A DNA stretch of 64,000 bases from DATCMH01 sp036563505 (GTDB taxonomy: Bacteria; Pseudomonadota; Alphaproteobacteria; Rhizobiales; Beijerinckiaceae): the NCBI GenBank assembly GCA_036563505.1, contig DATCMH010000009.1:62001-126000 (forward strand), written 5' to 3'. The stretch's first letter is position 1; each line of letters opens with the position of its first letter. Shown in pieces: positions 24,799-33,129 of the stretch. The notes beneath the pieces are model-generated. The model did not search any database. It was not told the DNA's origin and saw only the letters and a program-made list of their open reading frames with translations. The translations under genes were made by a program, and so were the position numbers.

Positions 24799-26223
24799 TC
24801 AGGCCGCGATCTGATCCTTGAGGCGCGCGAGGCTCTCCTCCCGACCGAGCACGTTCATCACGTCGAAGAGGCCTGGCGAGGTCGTACGGCCGGTCAGCGC
24901 CGCCCGCAGGGGCTGAGCCACTTGCCCCAGCTTGACGCCGAGCCGGTCGGCTTCGACGCGCACGGCTTCCTCGACGCGGGCCGGCGACCATTCGTCGAGG
25001 GTCTCCAGGCGCCCCGCGACGGCCGCGACGCGCGCGCGCCCGTCGCCGTCAAGGAGCGCTCGGGCGCGGTCGTCGAGGGGGAGGGGGCGTTGGGCGTAGA
25101 GGTAGGAAGCGCTGTCGAGAAGCTCGACGAGGGTCTTGGCCCGCTCCTTCAGCCCAGGCATGGCAGCCAGTAGTTTGCTGCGCAGCTCCGGCTCGAACCG
25201 AGCGCCGAGGCCCCGCGACGGCCCGTGCTCGGGCAGGATGCTCTCCAGCGCCCGGACGAGCGCCTCGTCCTCGGCCTGCCGGATGTAGATGCCGTTCAGG
25301 TTCTCGAGTTTCGCGAAATCGAACCGGGCCGGCGAGCGCCCGATCGCGGCGAGGTCGAAGGCGGCGATCATCTCCTCCGTGGAGAACACCTCCTGGTCGC
25401 CGTGGCTCCAGCCAAGCCGCACGAGGTAGTTGCGGAGCGCCTCGGGCAGGTAGCCCAGCGCGCGGTAGGCATCGACGCCGAGCGCGCCGTGCCGCTTCGA
25501 CAGCTTCGCGCCGTCCGGCCCGTGGATGAGCGGGATATGGGACATCTGCGGCACGGCCCAGCCCAGCGCTTGGTAGATCTGCGTCTGCCGCGCGGCGTTG
25601 GTGAGGTGGTCGTCGCCGCGGATGACGTGCGTCACCCCCATGTCGTGGTCGTCGACGACGACGGCGAGCATGTAAGTGGGCGTTCCGTCGGAACGCAGCA
25701 GGACGAGGTCGTCGAGATCTTTGTTCTGCCACACGACCCGGCCCTGGACATGGTCGTCCACCACCGTCTCGCCCTCAGCCTGCGCCTTGAGCCGGATCAC
25801 CGGTTTGACGCCGGGAGGCGCCTCGGACGGGTCGCGGTCGCGCCAGCGCCCGTCGTAGCGCAGGGGCTTACCTTCCTTGCGCGCCGTCTCGCGCATCGCC
25901 TCGAGCTCCGCGGGCGTCGCGTAGCAGTGGTAGGCGCGGCCTTGGGTCAGCAGGCTCTCGGCGACCTCGCGGTGACGGGCTGCGCGCGAGAACTGGTAGA
26001 TGACGTCGCCATCCCAATCGAGACCGAGCCAGCGCATTCCGTCGAGGATCGCCTCGATGGCAGCCTCCGTCGACCGCTCGCGATCCGTGTCCTCGATGCG
26101 CAGCAGCATGCGGCCACCGTTCTTGCGGGCATAGAGCCAGTTGAAGAGGGCCGTGCGCGCCCCACCGATATGGAGAAAGCCGGTCGGGGAGGGGGCGAAA
26201 CGAGTGACGACGGGTGCGGTCAT
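24799..26223 (-). CDS. gltX: Glutamyl-tRNA synthetase
   Basis: Class I synthetase that attaches glutamate to tRNA-Glu; in alphaproteobacteria one of two GluRS copies usually also makes Glu-tRNA-Gln for the amidotransferase. The 474-residue protein has the HIGH-type motif TGFLHIGGARTALFNW near residue 15 and the KMSKS-type motif AKLSKRHGALG near residue 240. Which of the two GluRS types this is cannot be settled from one copy. It is divergent from comEC, with a 60-base gap. Confidence 0.95.
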   Translation of the reverse strand: MTAPVVTRFAPSPTGFLHIGGARTALFNWLYARKNGGRMLLRIEDTDRERSTEAAIEAILDGMRWLGLDWDGDVIYQFSRAARHREVAESLLTQGRAYHCYATPAELEAMRETARKEGKPLRYDGRWRDRDPSEAPPGVKPVIRLKAQAEGETVVDDHVQGRVVWQNKDLDDLVLLRSDGTPTYMLAVVVDDHDMGVTHVIRGDDHLTNAARQTQIYQALGWAVPQMSHIPLIHGPDGAKLSKRHGALGVDAYRALGYLPEALRNYLVRLGWSHGDQEVFSTEEMIAAFDLAAIGRSPARFDFAKLENLNGIYIRQAEDEALVRALESILPEHGPSRGLGARFEPELRSKLLAAMPGLKERAKTLVELLDSASYLYAQRPLPLDDRARALLDGDGRARVAAVAGRLETLDEWSPARVEEAVRVEADRLGVKLGQVAQPLRAALTGRTTSPGLFDVMNVLGREESLARLKDQIAA

Positions 26224-26283
26224 GGAACCTGAGCACTGAAGGGAAGGGCGTCGGCTCTGGCCGGCGCGGCGCGTTCGTCTACC

Positions 26284-28575
26284 ATGAGGCGGGCGGGGAC
26301 GTTAAGTCGACGGATGACGGGGTCGCGACGAGGCAAGGAGGGAGCCGCCGCGGCGCTCGCGGGCTACCCGCTCGCCTCCGGCCTGACGTGGCGTCTAAGC
26401 GACTGGCGCGAGCCGCTCGCCCGCTGGCTCGCCCTGGAAGTCGAGCACCGCCGACTCTTCCCGTGGCTCGCCGTAGCCTTCGGCGCCGGCGTTCTCCTCT
26501 TCTTCGCCGCCGAGGGCCGCCCGCGCCTCTGGGCGCCCCTGACCGGCGCGGCTCTGGCGGCGGGACTCGCGATTGCGCTACGGGCGAATCCGGTCGGGCG
26601 TGCCGTCGGGCTCGGAACGGCTGCGTTGTTTGGTGGCTTCGCCGCGGGCGTCGTCCGCCTCGACACGGTGCACACGCCGGTTCTGGGCGAGGTCGTGGTC
26701 GGCCCGCTGTCCGGCTTCGTGGAGGTGCTGGAAGAGCGCAACGAGGGAGCCAGGATCCTGGTCAGGGTCACAGCCGTCGCCGGGCTGACGCCGGACGCGC
26801 TGCCGCGGCGCGTGCGCGTCACGGCCAAAGACGCCGCGGGTCTGCGACCCGGCCAGCACTTCACGGCGACTGCCCGCCTTTTGCCGCTGCCCGAGGCGGT
26901 GCGCCCCGGCGGCTATGACTTCGGGCGCGACGCCTATTTCCAGGGCATCGGCGCGGTCGGCTCGCTCCTGCGCCGCCCCGAGATCAAGCCGGCCCCGCGC
27001 GCTCCGGACTTCGGATTGCGCATCAACGCCGCCGTCGACGAGGCGCGCAACACGCTGACGCGGCGCATCGCGGACGCGATCGGTGGTCCCGCGGGCGCAG
27101 TCACCGCGGCCCTGGTCACTGGCAAGCGCGGCCTCATCGACCAGGACACGAACGAGGTGCTGCGCGGCGCCGGCATCTATCACATCGTGTCGATCAGCGG
27201 CCTGCACATGGTCCTAGCGGCCGGCGCCTTCTTCTGGGCGGCCCGCGCCCTCCTGGCGCTCTGGCCCCATGCGGCCCTGTTCTGGCCGATCAAGAAGATC
27301 GCGGCCGTGATCGCGATGGCCGGGGCCAGTGCCTACTGCGTTTTCGCCGGCGCGGAGGTCGCCACCGAGCGATCCCTGATCATGATCCTCGTCATGCTCG
27401 GCGCCGTGCTCGTCGACCGGCCCGCGATCAGCCTGCGCAACCTCGCGCTCGCCGCGATCCTGGTGCTTGCCCGCGAGCCCGAGACGCTGCTCGGCCCGAG
27501 CTTCCAAATGTCCTTCGGAGCCGTCGCCGCCCTGACGGCCCTCACGGGCTGGCTGCCTCGGCGGGAGAACGGTCCTCCACCGCAGGACATGCTCGGGCGC
27601 GCCCTGAACTGGCTTGTCACGGCGGCGCTCGTCATGCTCGTCACGACGCTCGTCGCGAGCGTCGCGACGGCACCCTTCGCCGCCTACCACTTTCAGACGG
27701 CCAATCCCCTCGGGCTCATCGGCAACGCCCTGGCGCTCCCGCTCGTCTCGCTGATCGTGATGCCCGGGGCAGTGCTCGGCGTCATCGCGCTTCCCTTCGG
27801 CCTAGACAGGCTCGTCTGGGAATTCACCGGCTTCGGCGTCGCGACAGTGCTCAAGGTGGCCGATTGGGTGAGCGACCTGTCCGGGGCCACCCTACTGGTC
27901 CCGGCTTTCTGCATCGGGGCGCTCCTGCTGTTCGCCGCGGCGCTGCTCCTCGCAACCCTGCCGATCTCGCCTCTGCGCCATCTGGCGCTGGTGCCGGCTC
28001 TCGGGGGATTGGCTCTCGCGAGCCAACCATCCCGGCCCGACCTCCTCGTCGACCGCTCCGGAGCCGGAGCGGCGCTGCGAGGCGCCGACGGCCGCTACGT
28101 CCTGGTCGGCCGCGTGTCGACTTTCGTGGCGGGTCAGTGGCTCAAGGCCGACGGCGACTCGCGCGAACCGGACGATCCTAGCCTGCGGTCGGGAGCGCGC
28201 TGCGATCCGGTAGGCTGCATCGCCACCGGCCCGAACGGGCGGGTTCTCGCCGTCATCCTCGACCGCCGCGCCGTAGAGGAGGATTGCGCGAGGGCGCAGA
28301 TCGTCGTGACGCCGCTCACGCTCGCTGGGCCCTGCACGGCGAAGACCGTGCTCGACCGGAGCGCTCTGGCCCGATCGGGCGCGGTGGCTATCACCTTCGA
28401 GTCGGAAGCGATCAAGAGCGAGCAGGTCAGACGACGCGACGAGGATCGCCCCTGGCTCCTGCGTCCGGCCCGTGCGCAGCCTCAGGCAGCCCCCGCGGCA
28501 CCCACCCGACCAACGTCCCGCCGCGCCCCGATCAACCCCGATGCCGCGCCGGAGGACGCGGACGACGATCAGTAG
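26284..28575 (+). CDS. comEC: ComEC/Rec2 family DNA-uptake channel with degenerate C-terminal domain
   Basis: Polytopic inner-membrane protein of the family that forms the channel for transforming DNA. The 763-residue protein has an N-terminal DUF4131-type region and the competence domain from about 255 to 530, with the typical GIYHIVSISGLHMVLAAG. A metallo-beta-lactamase-like C-terminal segment follows (about 585-700), but I see no HxHxDH metal motif, so nuclease activity is doubtful. A Pro/Ala-rich tail ends the protein. The start may be ATG 26284 or ATG 26314. Its stop overlaps the 3' end of lexA on the other strand. Confidence 0.88.
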   Translation: MRRAGTLSRRMTGSRRGKEGAAAALAGYPLASGLTWRLSDWREPLARWLALEVEHRRLFPWLAVAFGAGVLLFFAAEGRPRLWAPLTGAALAAGLAIALRANPVGRAVGLGTAALFGGFAAGVVRLDTVHTPVLGEVVVGPLSGFVEVLEERNEGARILVRVTAVAGLTPDALPRRVRVTAKDAAGLRPGQHFTATARLLPLPEAVRPGGYDFGRDAYFQGIGAVGSLLRRPEIKPAPRAPDFGLRINAAVDEARNTLTRRIADAIGGPAGAVTAALVTGKRGLIDQDTNEVLRGAGIYHIVSISGLHMVLAAGAFFWAARALLALWPHAALFWPIKKIAAVIAMAGASAYCVFAGAEVATERSLIMILVMLGAVLVDRPAISLRNLALAAILVLAREPETLLGPSFQMSFGAVAALTALTGWLPRRENGPPPQDMLGRALNWLVTAALVMLVTTLVASVATAPFAAYHFQTANPLGLIGNALALPLVSLIVMPGAVLGVIALPFGLDRLVWEFTGFGVATVLKVADWVSDLSGATLLVPAFCIGALLLFAAALLLATLPISPLRHLALVPALGGLALASQPSRPDLLVDRSGAGAALRGADGRYVLVGRVSTFVAGQWLKADGDSREPDDPSLRSGARCDPVGCIATGPNGRVLAVILDRRAVEEDCARAQIVVTPLTLAGPCTAKTVLDRSALARSGAVAITFESEAIKSEQVRRRDEDRPWLLRPARAQPQAAPAAPTRPTSRRAPINPDAAPEDADDDQ

Positions 28576-29267
28576 CGGCGGACGAGGCTGACGAGCTTGC
28601 CCTGGATCTTGACCCGGTCCGGCCCGAGCACCCGCGTCTCGTAGGCCGGGTTGGCGGCTTCGAGCGCAATGGAGGAGCCGCGACGGCGGAAGCGCTTGAG
28701 GGTCGCCTCCTCCTCGTCGATCAGCGCGACGATGATGTCGCCCGTGTCGGCCGTGTCCTGCTTACGGATCACCACGACATCGCCGTCGAGGATGCCGGCC
28801 TCGACCATCGAGTCGCCGCGCACCTCGAGGGCGTAATGCTCGCCGCCTGGCACGAAGTCTGGCGACAGCATGATCGTATGACTGCGATTCTGGATGGCCG
28901 AGACGGGGCTGCCGGCAGCGATCCGGCCCATGACAGGGATCGAGATGGAGCGGCCCTGATCCTCGGAGCCTTGCGGCGCCGGCACCTTCACCTTGCCGAG
29001 CCCGCCTTCGACCACGCTCGGGTTGAAGCGCCCGCGCGGCGTCGTAGCCGCGGTCTCGGGCATGCGGATCACTTCGAGCGCCCGGGCCCGATTCGGCAGG
29101 CGGCGGATGAAGCCGCGCTCCTCCAGCGCTGTAATGAGGCGATGGATGCCGGACTTCGACTTGAGGTCGAGCGCCTCTTTCATCTCGTCGAAGGACGGCG
29201 GCACGCCGGTCTGGCGAAGCCGCTCGTGGATGAAGCGAAGGAGTTCGTGCTGCTTGCGCGTGAGCAT
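28569..29267 (-). CDS. lexA: LexA repressor
   Basis: SOS-response repressor that cleaves itself when RecA is activated. The 232-residue protein has a winged helix-turn-helix (residues 1-70, starting MLTRKQHELLRFIHERL), the Ala118-Gly119 cleavage site in RIAAGSPV, and the catalytic dyad Ser153 (VRGDSMVEAG) and Lys191. A GTTC-N7-GTTC operator lies 66-80 bases before the start, indicating autoregulation. The same motif controls the microprotein gene at 4381, linking the two. The gene is convergent with comEC and overlaps it by seven bases. Confidence 0.96.
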   Translation of the reverse strand: MLTRKQHELLRFIHERLRQTGVPPSFDEMKEALDLKSKSGIHRLITALEERGFIRRLPNRARALEVIRMPETAATTPRGRFNPSVVEGGLGKVKVPAPQGSEDQGRSISIPVMGRIAAGSPVSAIQNRSHTIMLSPDFVPGGEHYALEVRGDSMVEAGILDGDVVVIRKQDTADTGDIIVALIDEEEATLKRFRRRGSSIALEAANPAYETRVLGPDRVKIQGKLVSLVRRY

Positions 29268-29319
29268 CTCTCGACCTCGGGTCCGCCCGCGCTCACGGGC
29301 GATTCTGAAAACAAAGCAT

Positions 29320-29347
29320 GAACAGGTTATCTGTTCTGCATGTGTTC
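29320..29347 (-). promoter_or_regulatory. LexA operator of lexA inside the 3' end of the upstream gene
   Basis: The core is GTTC-N7-GTTC at 29333-29347. The left GTTC is also half of an inverted repeat, GAACAG (29320-29325) / CTGTTC (29331-29336). On the lexA strand a -10-like GATAAC (complement of 29326-29331) follows the box and TTGC precedes it, so the box lies between likely -35 and -10 elements. The box overlaps the last codons of the glycosyltransferase gene. Confidence 0.8.
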
Positions 29348-30568
29348 CGCAACCTTTACTGTAAATGAGCTCAAGTGTGGCGCTCGCGCCCGCAGCGTTG
29401 CCGCGAACAGGTCCTCGTAGCGCGGCAGGACTTTTGCCGGGTCGAGCTCGTCCAGGCGCGCCGCAAAGTCCTCCTCGCGGAGGGCAGTGTGAGCCCGATC
29501 GAGAAGGCGCGCGCCGATGACGCGCGCGAGATCATCAGCCGAGCCGGCTTCAAACAGCCAGCCGGTCCGGCCCTCGTCGATCTGCTCGGGGATGCCGCCC
29601 GCTCGGGCACCGATCACGGGGACACCGTGGGCATAGGCCTCAAAGACCACGCGGGGCTGGGGGTCGGGCCAGAGGGACGGAACGACGAGGGCGTCAATCG
29701 GCGGAAAAACGTCCTGAGCGCGGCTCCAACCGAGGAACGACACGTTGGGCGCGGCCTCGCGCCGGAGCGCGGCCTCATAGGTCTCGTCCCCGCTCCCGGC
29801 GATCAGGACCTCCAAGGCCTCGGGCGAGAAACGCTTCGCGGCCTCGACGAGGAGGTGAGCGCCCTTGTCGGGAATGAGGCGGCCGAACGTGCCAAGGCGC
29901 AAGGGGCCGGGCCGGCGCGGCGGCCGCCCGAGATAGCGCAAGTCGTCGAACGCGTTCGGCAGCACGGAGCGCGTGGCCTTTGGGAAGTAACCCCAGTCGA
30001 CGTGCCGCTGCAGGGTATAGCGGCTCACGCCGACGACCGCGTCCACGAGGCGGGATAGGCGCTTTCGGGCAATCCCCAGCGCGCCGCAGGGCAGGCAGGG
30101 CGTCGCGCAGAGCTTGCCGTCCTTGAAGCCGGACCCGCGAGGACAAAGCGAGCCGTACTCATGAAGGTAATGGACGAGAGGAAGGCCGCGCCGCTTCACG
30201 GATCGCCAGATCCCCTGGGATAGGCCCGCCACGACATGCGTGTTGACGATGTCGGGCTTCTCCCGATCCAGAACCTGGCCGAAGGCCCGAGCCATGAAAG
30301 GGTTGTCGCTGTCGAGGGCGTGCCAAGCCAAACGCGCGGGGCTTGGACGCTTCGACCCGTCGAAACCGTAATACAGGTTGCGGTTCGGCAGATGATAGAC
30401 CGTCACCGGGCCGTCCGGGGCGATCTCGAGGGTTCGGCCGGCATGGTGGACGGCGAGCGCCACGTGATGCCCGCGCGCGGCGAGGCCGCGGCCTAAGTCG
30501 AGCACGGCGGCCTCCGCACCGCCCTTCAGGGTCGCCGGATGGCCCGTGTTGGCGAGGAGGATGCGCAT
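29327..30568 (-). CDS. GT4 family glycosyltransferase with a four-cysteine insert
   Basis: Probably transfers a sugar from a nucleotide donor to an envelope or exopolysaccharide acceptor; the substrate is unknown. The 413-residue protein has two Rossmann halves: an N-terminal acceptor domain with the glycine-rich TLKGGAEAAVLDLGRGLAARG, and a C-terminal GT-B domain with GTFGRLIPDKGAHLLVEA, LGWSRAQDVFPPIDALVVPS and the EX7E-like region FEAYAHGVPVIGARAGGIPE. Cys142, Cys154, Cys158 and Cys161 form a compact cluster that may bind a metal. It is the first gene after moeA on the same strand, but a role linked to molybdenum cofactor is not implied. Confidence 0.85.
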   Translation of the reverse strand: MRILLANTGHPATLKGGAEAAVLDLGRGLAARGHHVALAVHHAGRTLEIAPDGPVTVYHLPNRNLYYGFDGSKRPSPARLAWHALDSDNPFMARAFGQVLDREKPDIVNTHVVAGLSQGIWRSVKRRGLPLVHYLHEYGSLCPRGSGFKDGKLCATPCLPCGALGIARKRLSRLVDAVVGVSRYTLQRHVDWGYFPKATRSVLPNAFDDLRYLGRPPRRPGPLRLGTFGRLIPDKGAHLLVEAAKRFSPEALEVLIAGSGDETYEAALRREAAPNVSFLGWSRAQDVFPPIDALVVPSLWPDPQPRVVFEAYAHGVPVIGARAGGIPEQIDEGRTGWLFEAGSADDLARVIGARLLDRAHTALREEDFAARLDELDPAKVLPRYEDLFAATLRARAPHLSSFTVKVAEHMQNR

Positions 30569-30629
30569 GAATGCCCGTCGGATCAGTCGGGCCGCAGCTT
30601 AACGATCGCCGGTTAGCGCGGCCTGAACG

Positions 30630-31844
30630 TCAGGTCAGGCGCAGCACCCGCACGAGGCTGCCGGTCTCGGCCGCCGGCGCATGCGGCGGCCGGACGAGCA
30701 GGGCATCGGCGCGCGCGAGCGCGCTCAGCATGCCGGAGTCCTGGACCGGAAGCGGCGTTACGAGCGGTAGGCCGTCCGGCCGCGGCACCAACGTGGCGCG
30801 AACGTAGTCCTGCCGCGCGTCGTTGCCGGGCAGGTCGACGGCGAGGATCGCGGGCTCGGTCCGATCGCGGCCTGCATCCGGATCCCCGACGAGGGCTCGC
30901 AGGAGCGGCTCGAGAAAGATCAGGCCGCACACGATGGCCGACACGGGATTCCCCGGCAGGCCGAGGAAGAGGAGCTTGCCCAGCCGGCCATGCATCAACG
31001 GCTTTCCAGGCCTCAGGGCGATCCGCCAGAACCCCAACTCCATCCCTTGCCGCCGCAAAGCCTCCTGGACGAGGTCGTGCTCACCGACCGAGGCCCCGCC
31101 GAGCGTCACGAGCACGTCGAGGCCGGAGGCGAAACCCGTCTCGAGGGAGCCTGCTAGCCCCTCGTGCGTGTCGGCCGCGATCCCGAGATCGACGGCCTCG
31201 CCGCCGGCCCGCGCGACGAGGCGGACGACCGCGTAGAGGTTCGACGCCACGATCTGGTCCGGACCCAAGGCCTCGCCCGGACGGACGAGTTCGTCGCCCG
31301 TGGCGAGGAGGCCCACTCGCGGTCTGCGCCGCACCGGGAGATCGGCCCAGCCCATGGCCGCAGCCAGGGCAAGGCGGCGCGGATCGAGTCGGGTGCCAGC
31401 CGTGAGCAGGACGTCGCCTTCACGAAAATCCATTCCGGCGGGCCGGACGAACTGACCGGGTTTGACAGGGCCGGAGATGGTGACCTCGGCTCCCGTTCGG
31501 ACGGCGTTCTCCTGCAGCGCGACGGCGTCAGCGCCTGACGGCATCGGCGCGCCCGTGAAGATCCGCGCCGCTTCGCCCGGGCCCACGGTGCCGGCGAAGC
31601 CGCGTCCGGCGGCGCTCTCTCCGACAACGATGAGGCTGGACGTTGCCCGGCTGACATCGGCGGAACGAACGGCGTAGCCGTCCATCGAGGAAGCGGCGAA
31701 AGGCGGCTGGGTGCGGCGCGCCGCGAGGTCGCGGGCGAGCGTGCGCCCGTCCGCATCGGCAAGGCCAACGGTTTCCTCCCCGAGCGGCTCCGTGACGCCG
31801 GCGAGCACGCGCCGGAGCGCCTCCTCAACCGGGAGCAGGCTCAT
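30630..31844 (-). CDS. moeA: Molybdopterin molybdotransferase MoeA
   Basis: Inserts molybdate into adenylated molybdopterin in the last stage of molybdenum cofactor synthesis. The 404-residue protein shows the family landmarks PPFAASSMDGYAVRS near residue 45, GEAARIFTGAPMPSGADAV, and the MPT-binding domain with VTLGGASVGEHDLVQEAL and LPGNPVSAIV near residue 300, plus the C-terminal domain IV. Its start overlaps the moaC stop as ATGA, and it is the last gene of the ppiD-trp-moa block. Confidence 0.95.
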   Translation of the reverse strand: MSLLPVEEALRRVLAGVTEPLGEETVGLADADGRTLARDLAARRTQPPFAASSMDGYAVRSADVSRATSSLIVVGESAAGRGFAGTVGPGEAARIFTGAPMPSGADAVALQENAVRTGAEVTISGPVKPGQFVRPAGMDFREGDVLLTAGTRLDPRRLALAAAMGWADLPVRRRPRVGLLATGDELVRPGEALGPDQIVASNLYAVVRLVARAGGEAVDLGIAADTHEGLAGSLETGFASGLDVLVTLGGASVGEHDLVQEALRRQGMELGFWRIALRPGKPLMHGRLGKLLFLGLPGNPVSAIVCGLIFLEPLLRALVGDPDAGRDRTEPAILAVDLPGNDARQDYVRATLVPRPDGLPLVTPLPVQDSGMLSALARADALLVRPPHAPAAETGSLVRVLRLT

Positions 31845-32329
31845 AGCCCGGTCGGCTCCGCCTCGTAGAGGCCGGAGCGGCCCCCGCTCTTGCGCAAGAG
31901 CCGCACGTTCTCGATCCGCATGCCGCGGTCGACGGCCTTCACCATGTCGTAGACGGTGAGGCAGGCCACGGCCACGGCCGAGAGCGCTTCCATCTCGACG
32001 CCCGTCTGGCCGGCGACTTTCGCCGCCGCGAGGACGCGCACGCCGGGAAGCGCATCGTCGAGCTCGAGGTCGACTTTCACTTTCGTGAGGAGAAGCGGGT
32101 GGCAGAGCGGGATGAGCTCGTGAGTGCGCTTGGCGGCCATGATGCCGGCAAGCCGCGCCGTTCCGAGCACGTCGCCCTTCTTCGCGTCACCCTGGCGGAT
32201 GAGGGCGAGTGTGGCGGCCTCCATCACCACGCAGCCCTCGGCGGTCGCCTCCCGTGTCGTCACCGCCTTGTCGGAGACGTCGACCATGGCGGCCGCGCCG
32301 GCCGGGTCGAGATGGGTGAGCTCGCTCAC
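31841..32329 (-). CDS. moaC: Cyclic pyranopterin monophosphate synthase MoaC
   Basis: Converts the MoaA product to cyclic pyranopterin monophosphate, an early molybdenum cofactor step. The 162-residue protein carries MVDVSDKAVTTREATAEGCV, the active-site region IPLCHPLLLTKVKVDL, VEMEALSAVAVACLTVYDMVK and the C-terminal KSGGRSG. It overlaps trpC upstream and moeA downstream by four bases each. Confidence 0.96.
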   Translation of the reverse strand: MSELTHLDPAGAAAMVDVSDKAVTTREATAEGCVVMEAATLALIRQGDAKKGDVLGTARLAGIMAAKRTHELIPLCHPLLLTKVKVDLELDDALPGVRVLAAAKVAGQTGVEMEALSAVAVACLTVYDMVKAVDRGMRIENVRLLRKSGGRSGLYEAEPTGL

Positions 32330-33129
32330 GCCGCCACCTCGCCTTGAAGAAGCCGGCGCGTCGCGGCCGCGACGTCGGGCTGGCGCATGAGGCTTTCGCC
32401 CACGAGAAGGGTTCGCACGCCGACCACGGCGAGGCGCTCCACGTCGGAATGAGCGAAGATGCCGCTCTCGCCGACGACGATGCGATCGTCCGGGATCGTC
32501 GGTGCCAGGCGCTCGGAGACGCCGAGCGAGACCTCGAAGCTGCGAAGGTCGCGGTTGTTGATGCCGACGAGGCGCGTGCCGAGGGCGAGCGCCCGGTCGA
32601 GCTCCGCCTCGTCGTGCACCTCGACCAGAACGTCCATCCCGAGTTCCCCCGCCGTCTCGACGAGGGCGCGGGCCGCGGCGTCGCCGAGACTCGCCATGAT
32701 GACGAGGATGCAGTCGGCGCCCCAGGCCCGCGCCTCGTGAACCTGGTACGGCTCGAAGAGGAAATCCTTGCGCAAGACGGGCAGACCGGACGCCTCCCGC
32801 GCGGCGGCGAGGTGATCGGGGTGTCCCTGGAAGGACGGCGCGTCGGTGAGCACTGACAGGCAGGCCGCGCCGCCCGCCGCGTAGGCCCTCGCCAGGGCAG
32901 GGGGGTCGAACTCGGCCCGGATCAGCCCCTTCGACGGGCTCGCCTTCTTGATCTCCGCAATCAGCGCGGGACCGCCCGCGGCGAGCTTGCGCTCGATCGC
33001 GGCGACGAAGCCGCGGACGGGGGCGGCGGCCTGAGCCCTGCGGCGCATCTCATCGAGGGGGATTGCCGCTTTCGCTGCGGCGATCTCGTCGCGCTTGTAG
33101 GCTTCGATACGGCGCAGGATGTCGCTCAT
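32326..33129 (-). CDS. trpC: Indole-3-glycerol-phosphate synthase
   Basis: Cyclises the anthranilate-derived CdRP to indoleglycerol phosphate in tryptophan synthesis. The 267-residue TIM barrel shows ILRRIEAYKRDEIAAAK at the N-terminus, the catalytic ALIAEIKKASPSKG, VLRKDFLFEPYQVHEARAWGAD, LVGINNRDLRSFEV and VVGESGIF. It is a stand-alone enzyme, not fused to TrpF as in E. coli. It overlaps trpD and moaC by four bases. Confidence 0.96.
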   Translation of the reverse strand: MSDILRRIEAYKRDEIAAAKAAIPLDEMRRRAQAAAPVRGFVAAIERKLAAGGPALIAEIKKASPSKGLIRAEFDPPALARAYAAGGAACLSVLTDAPSFQGHPDHLAAAREASGLPVLRKDFLFEPYQVHEARAWGADCILVIMASLGDAAARALVETAGELGMDVLVEVHDEAELDRALALGTRLVGINNRDLRSFEVSLGVSERLAPTIPDDRIVVGESGIFAHSDVERLAVVGVRTLLVGESLMRQPDVAAATRRLLQGEVAA

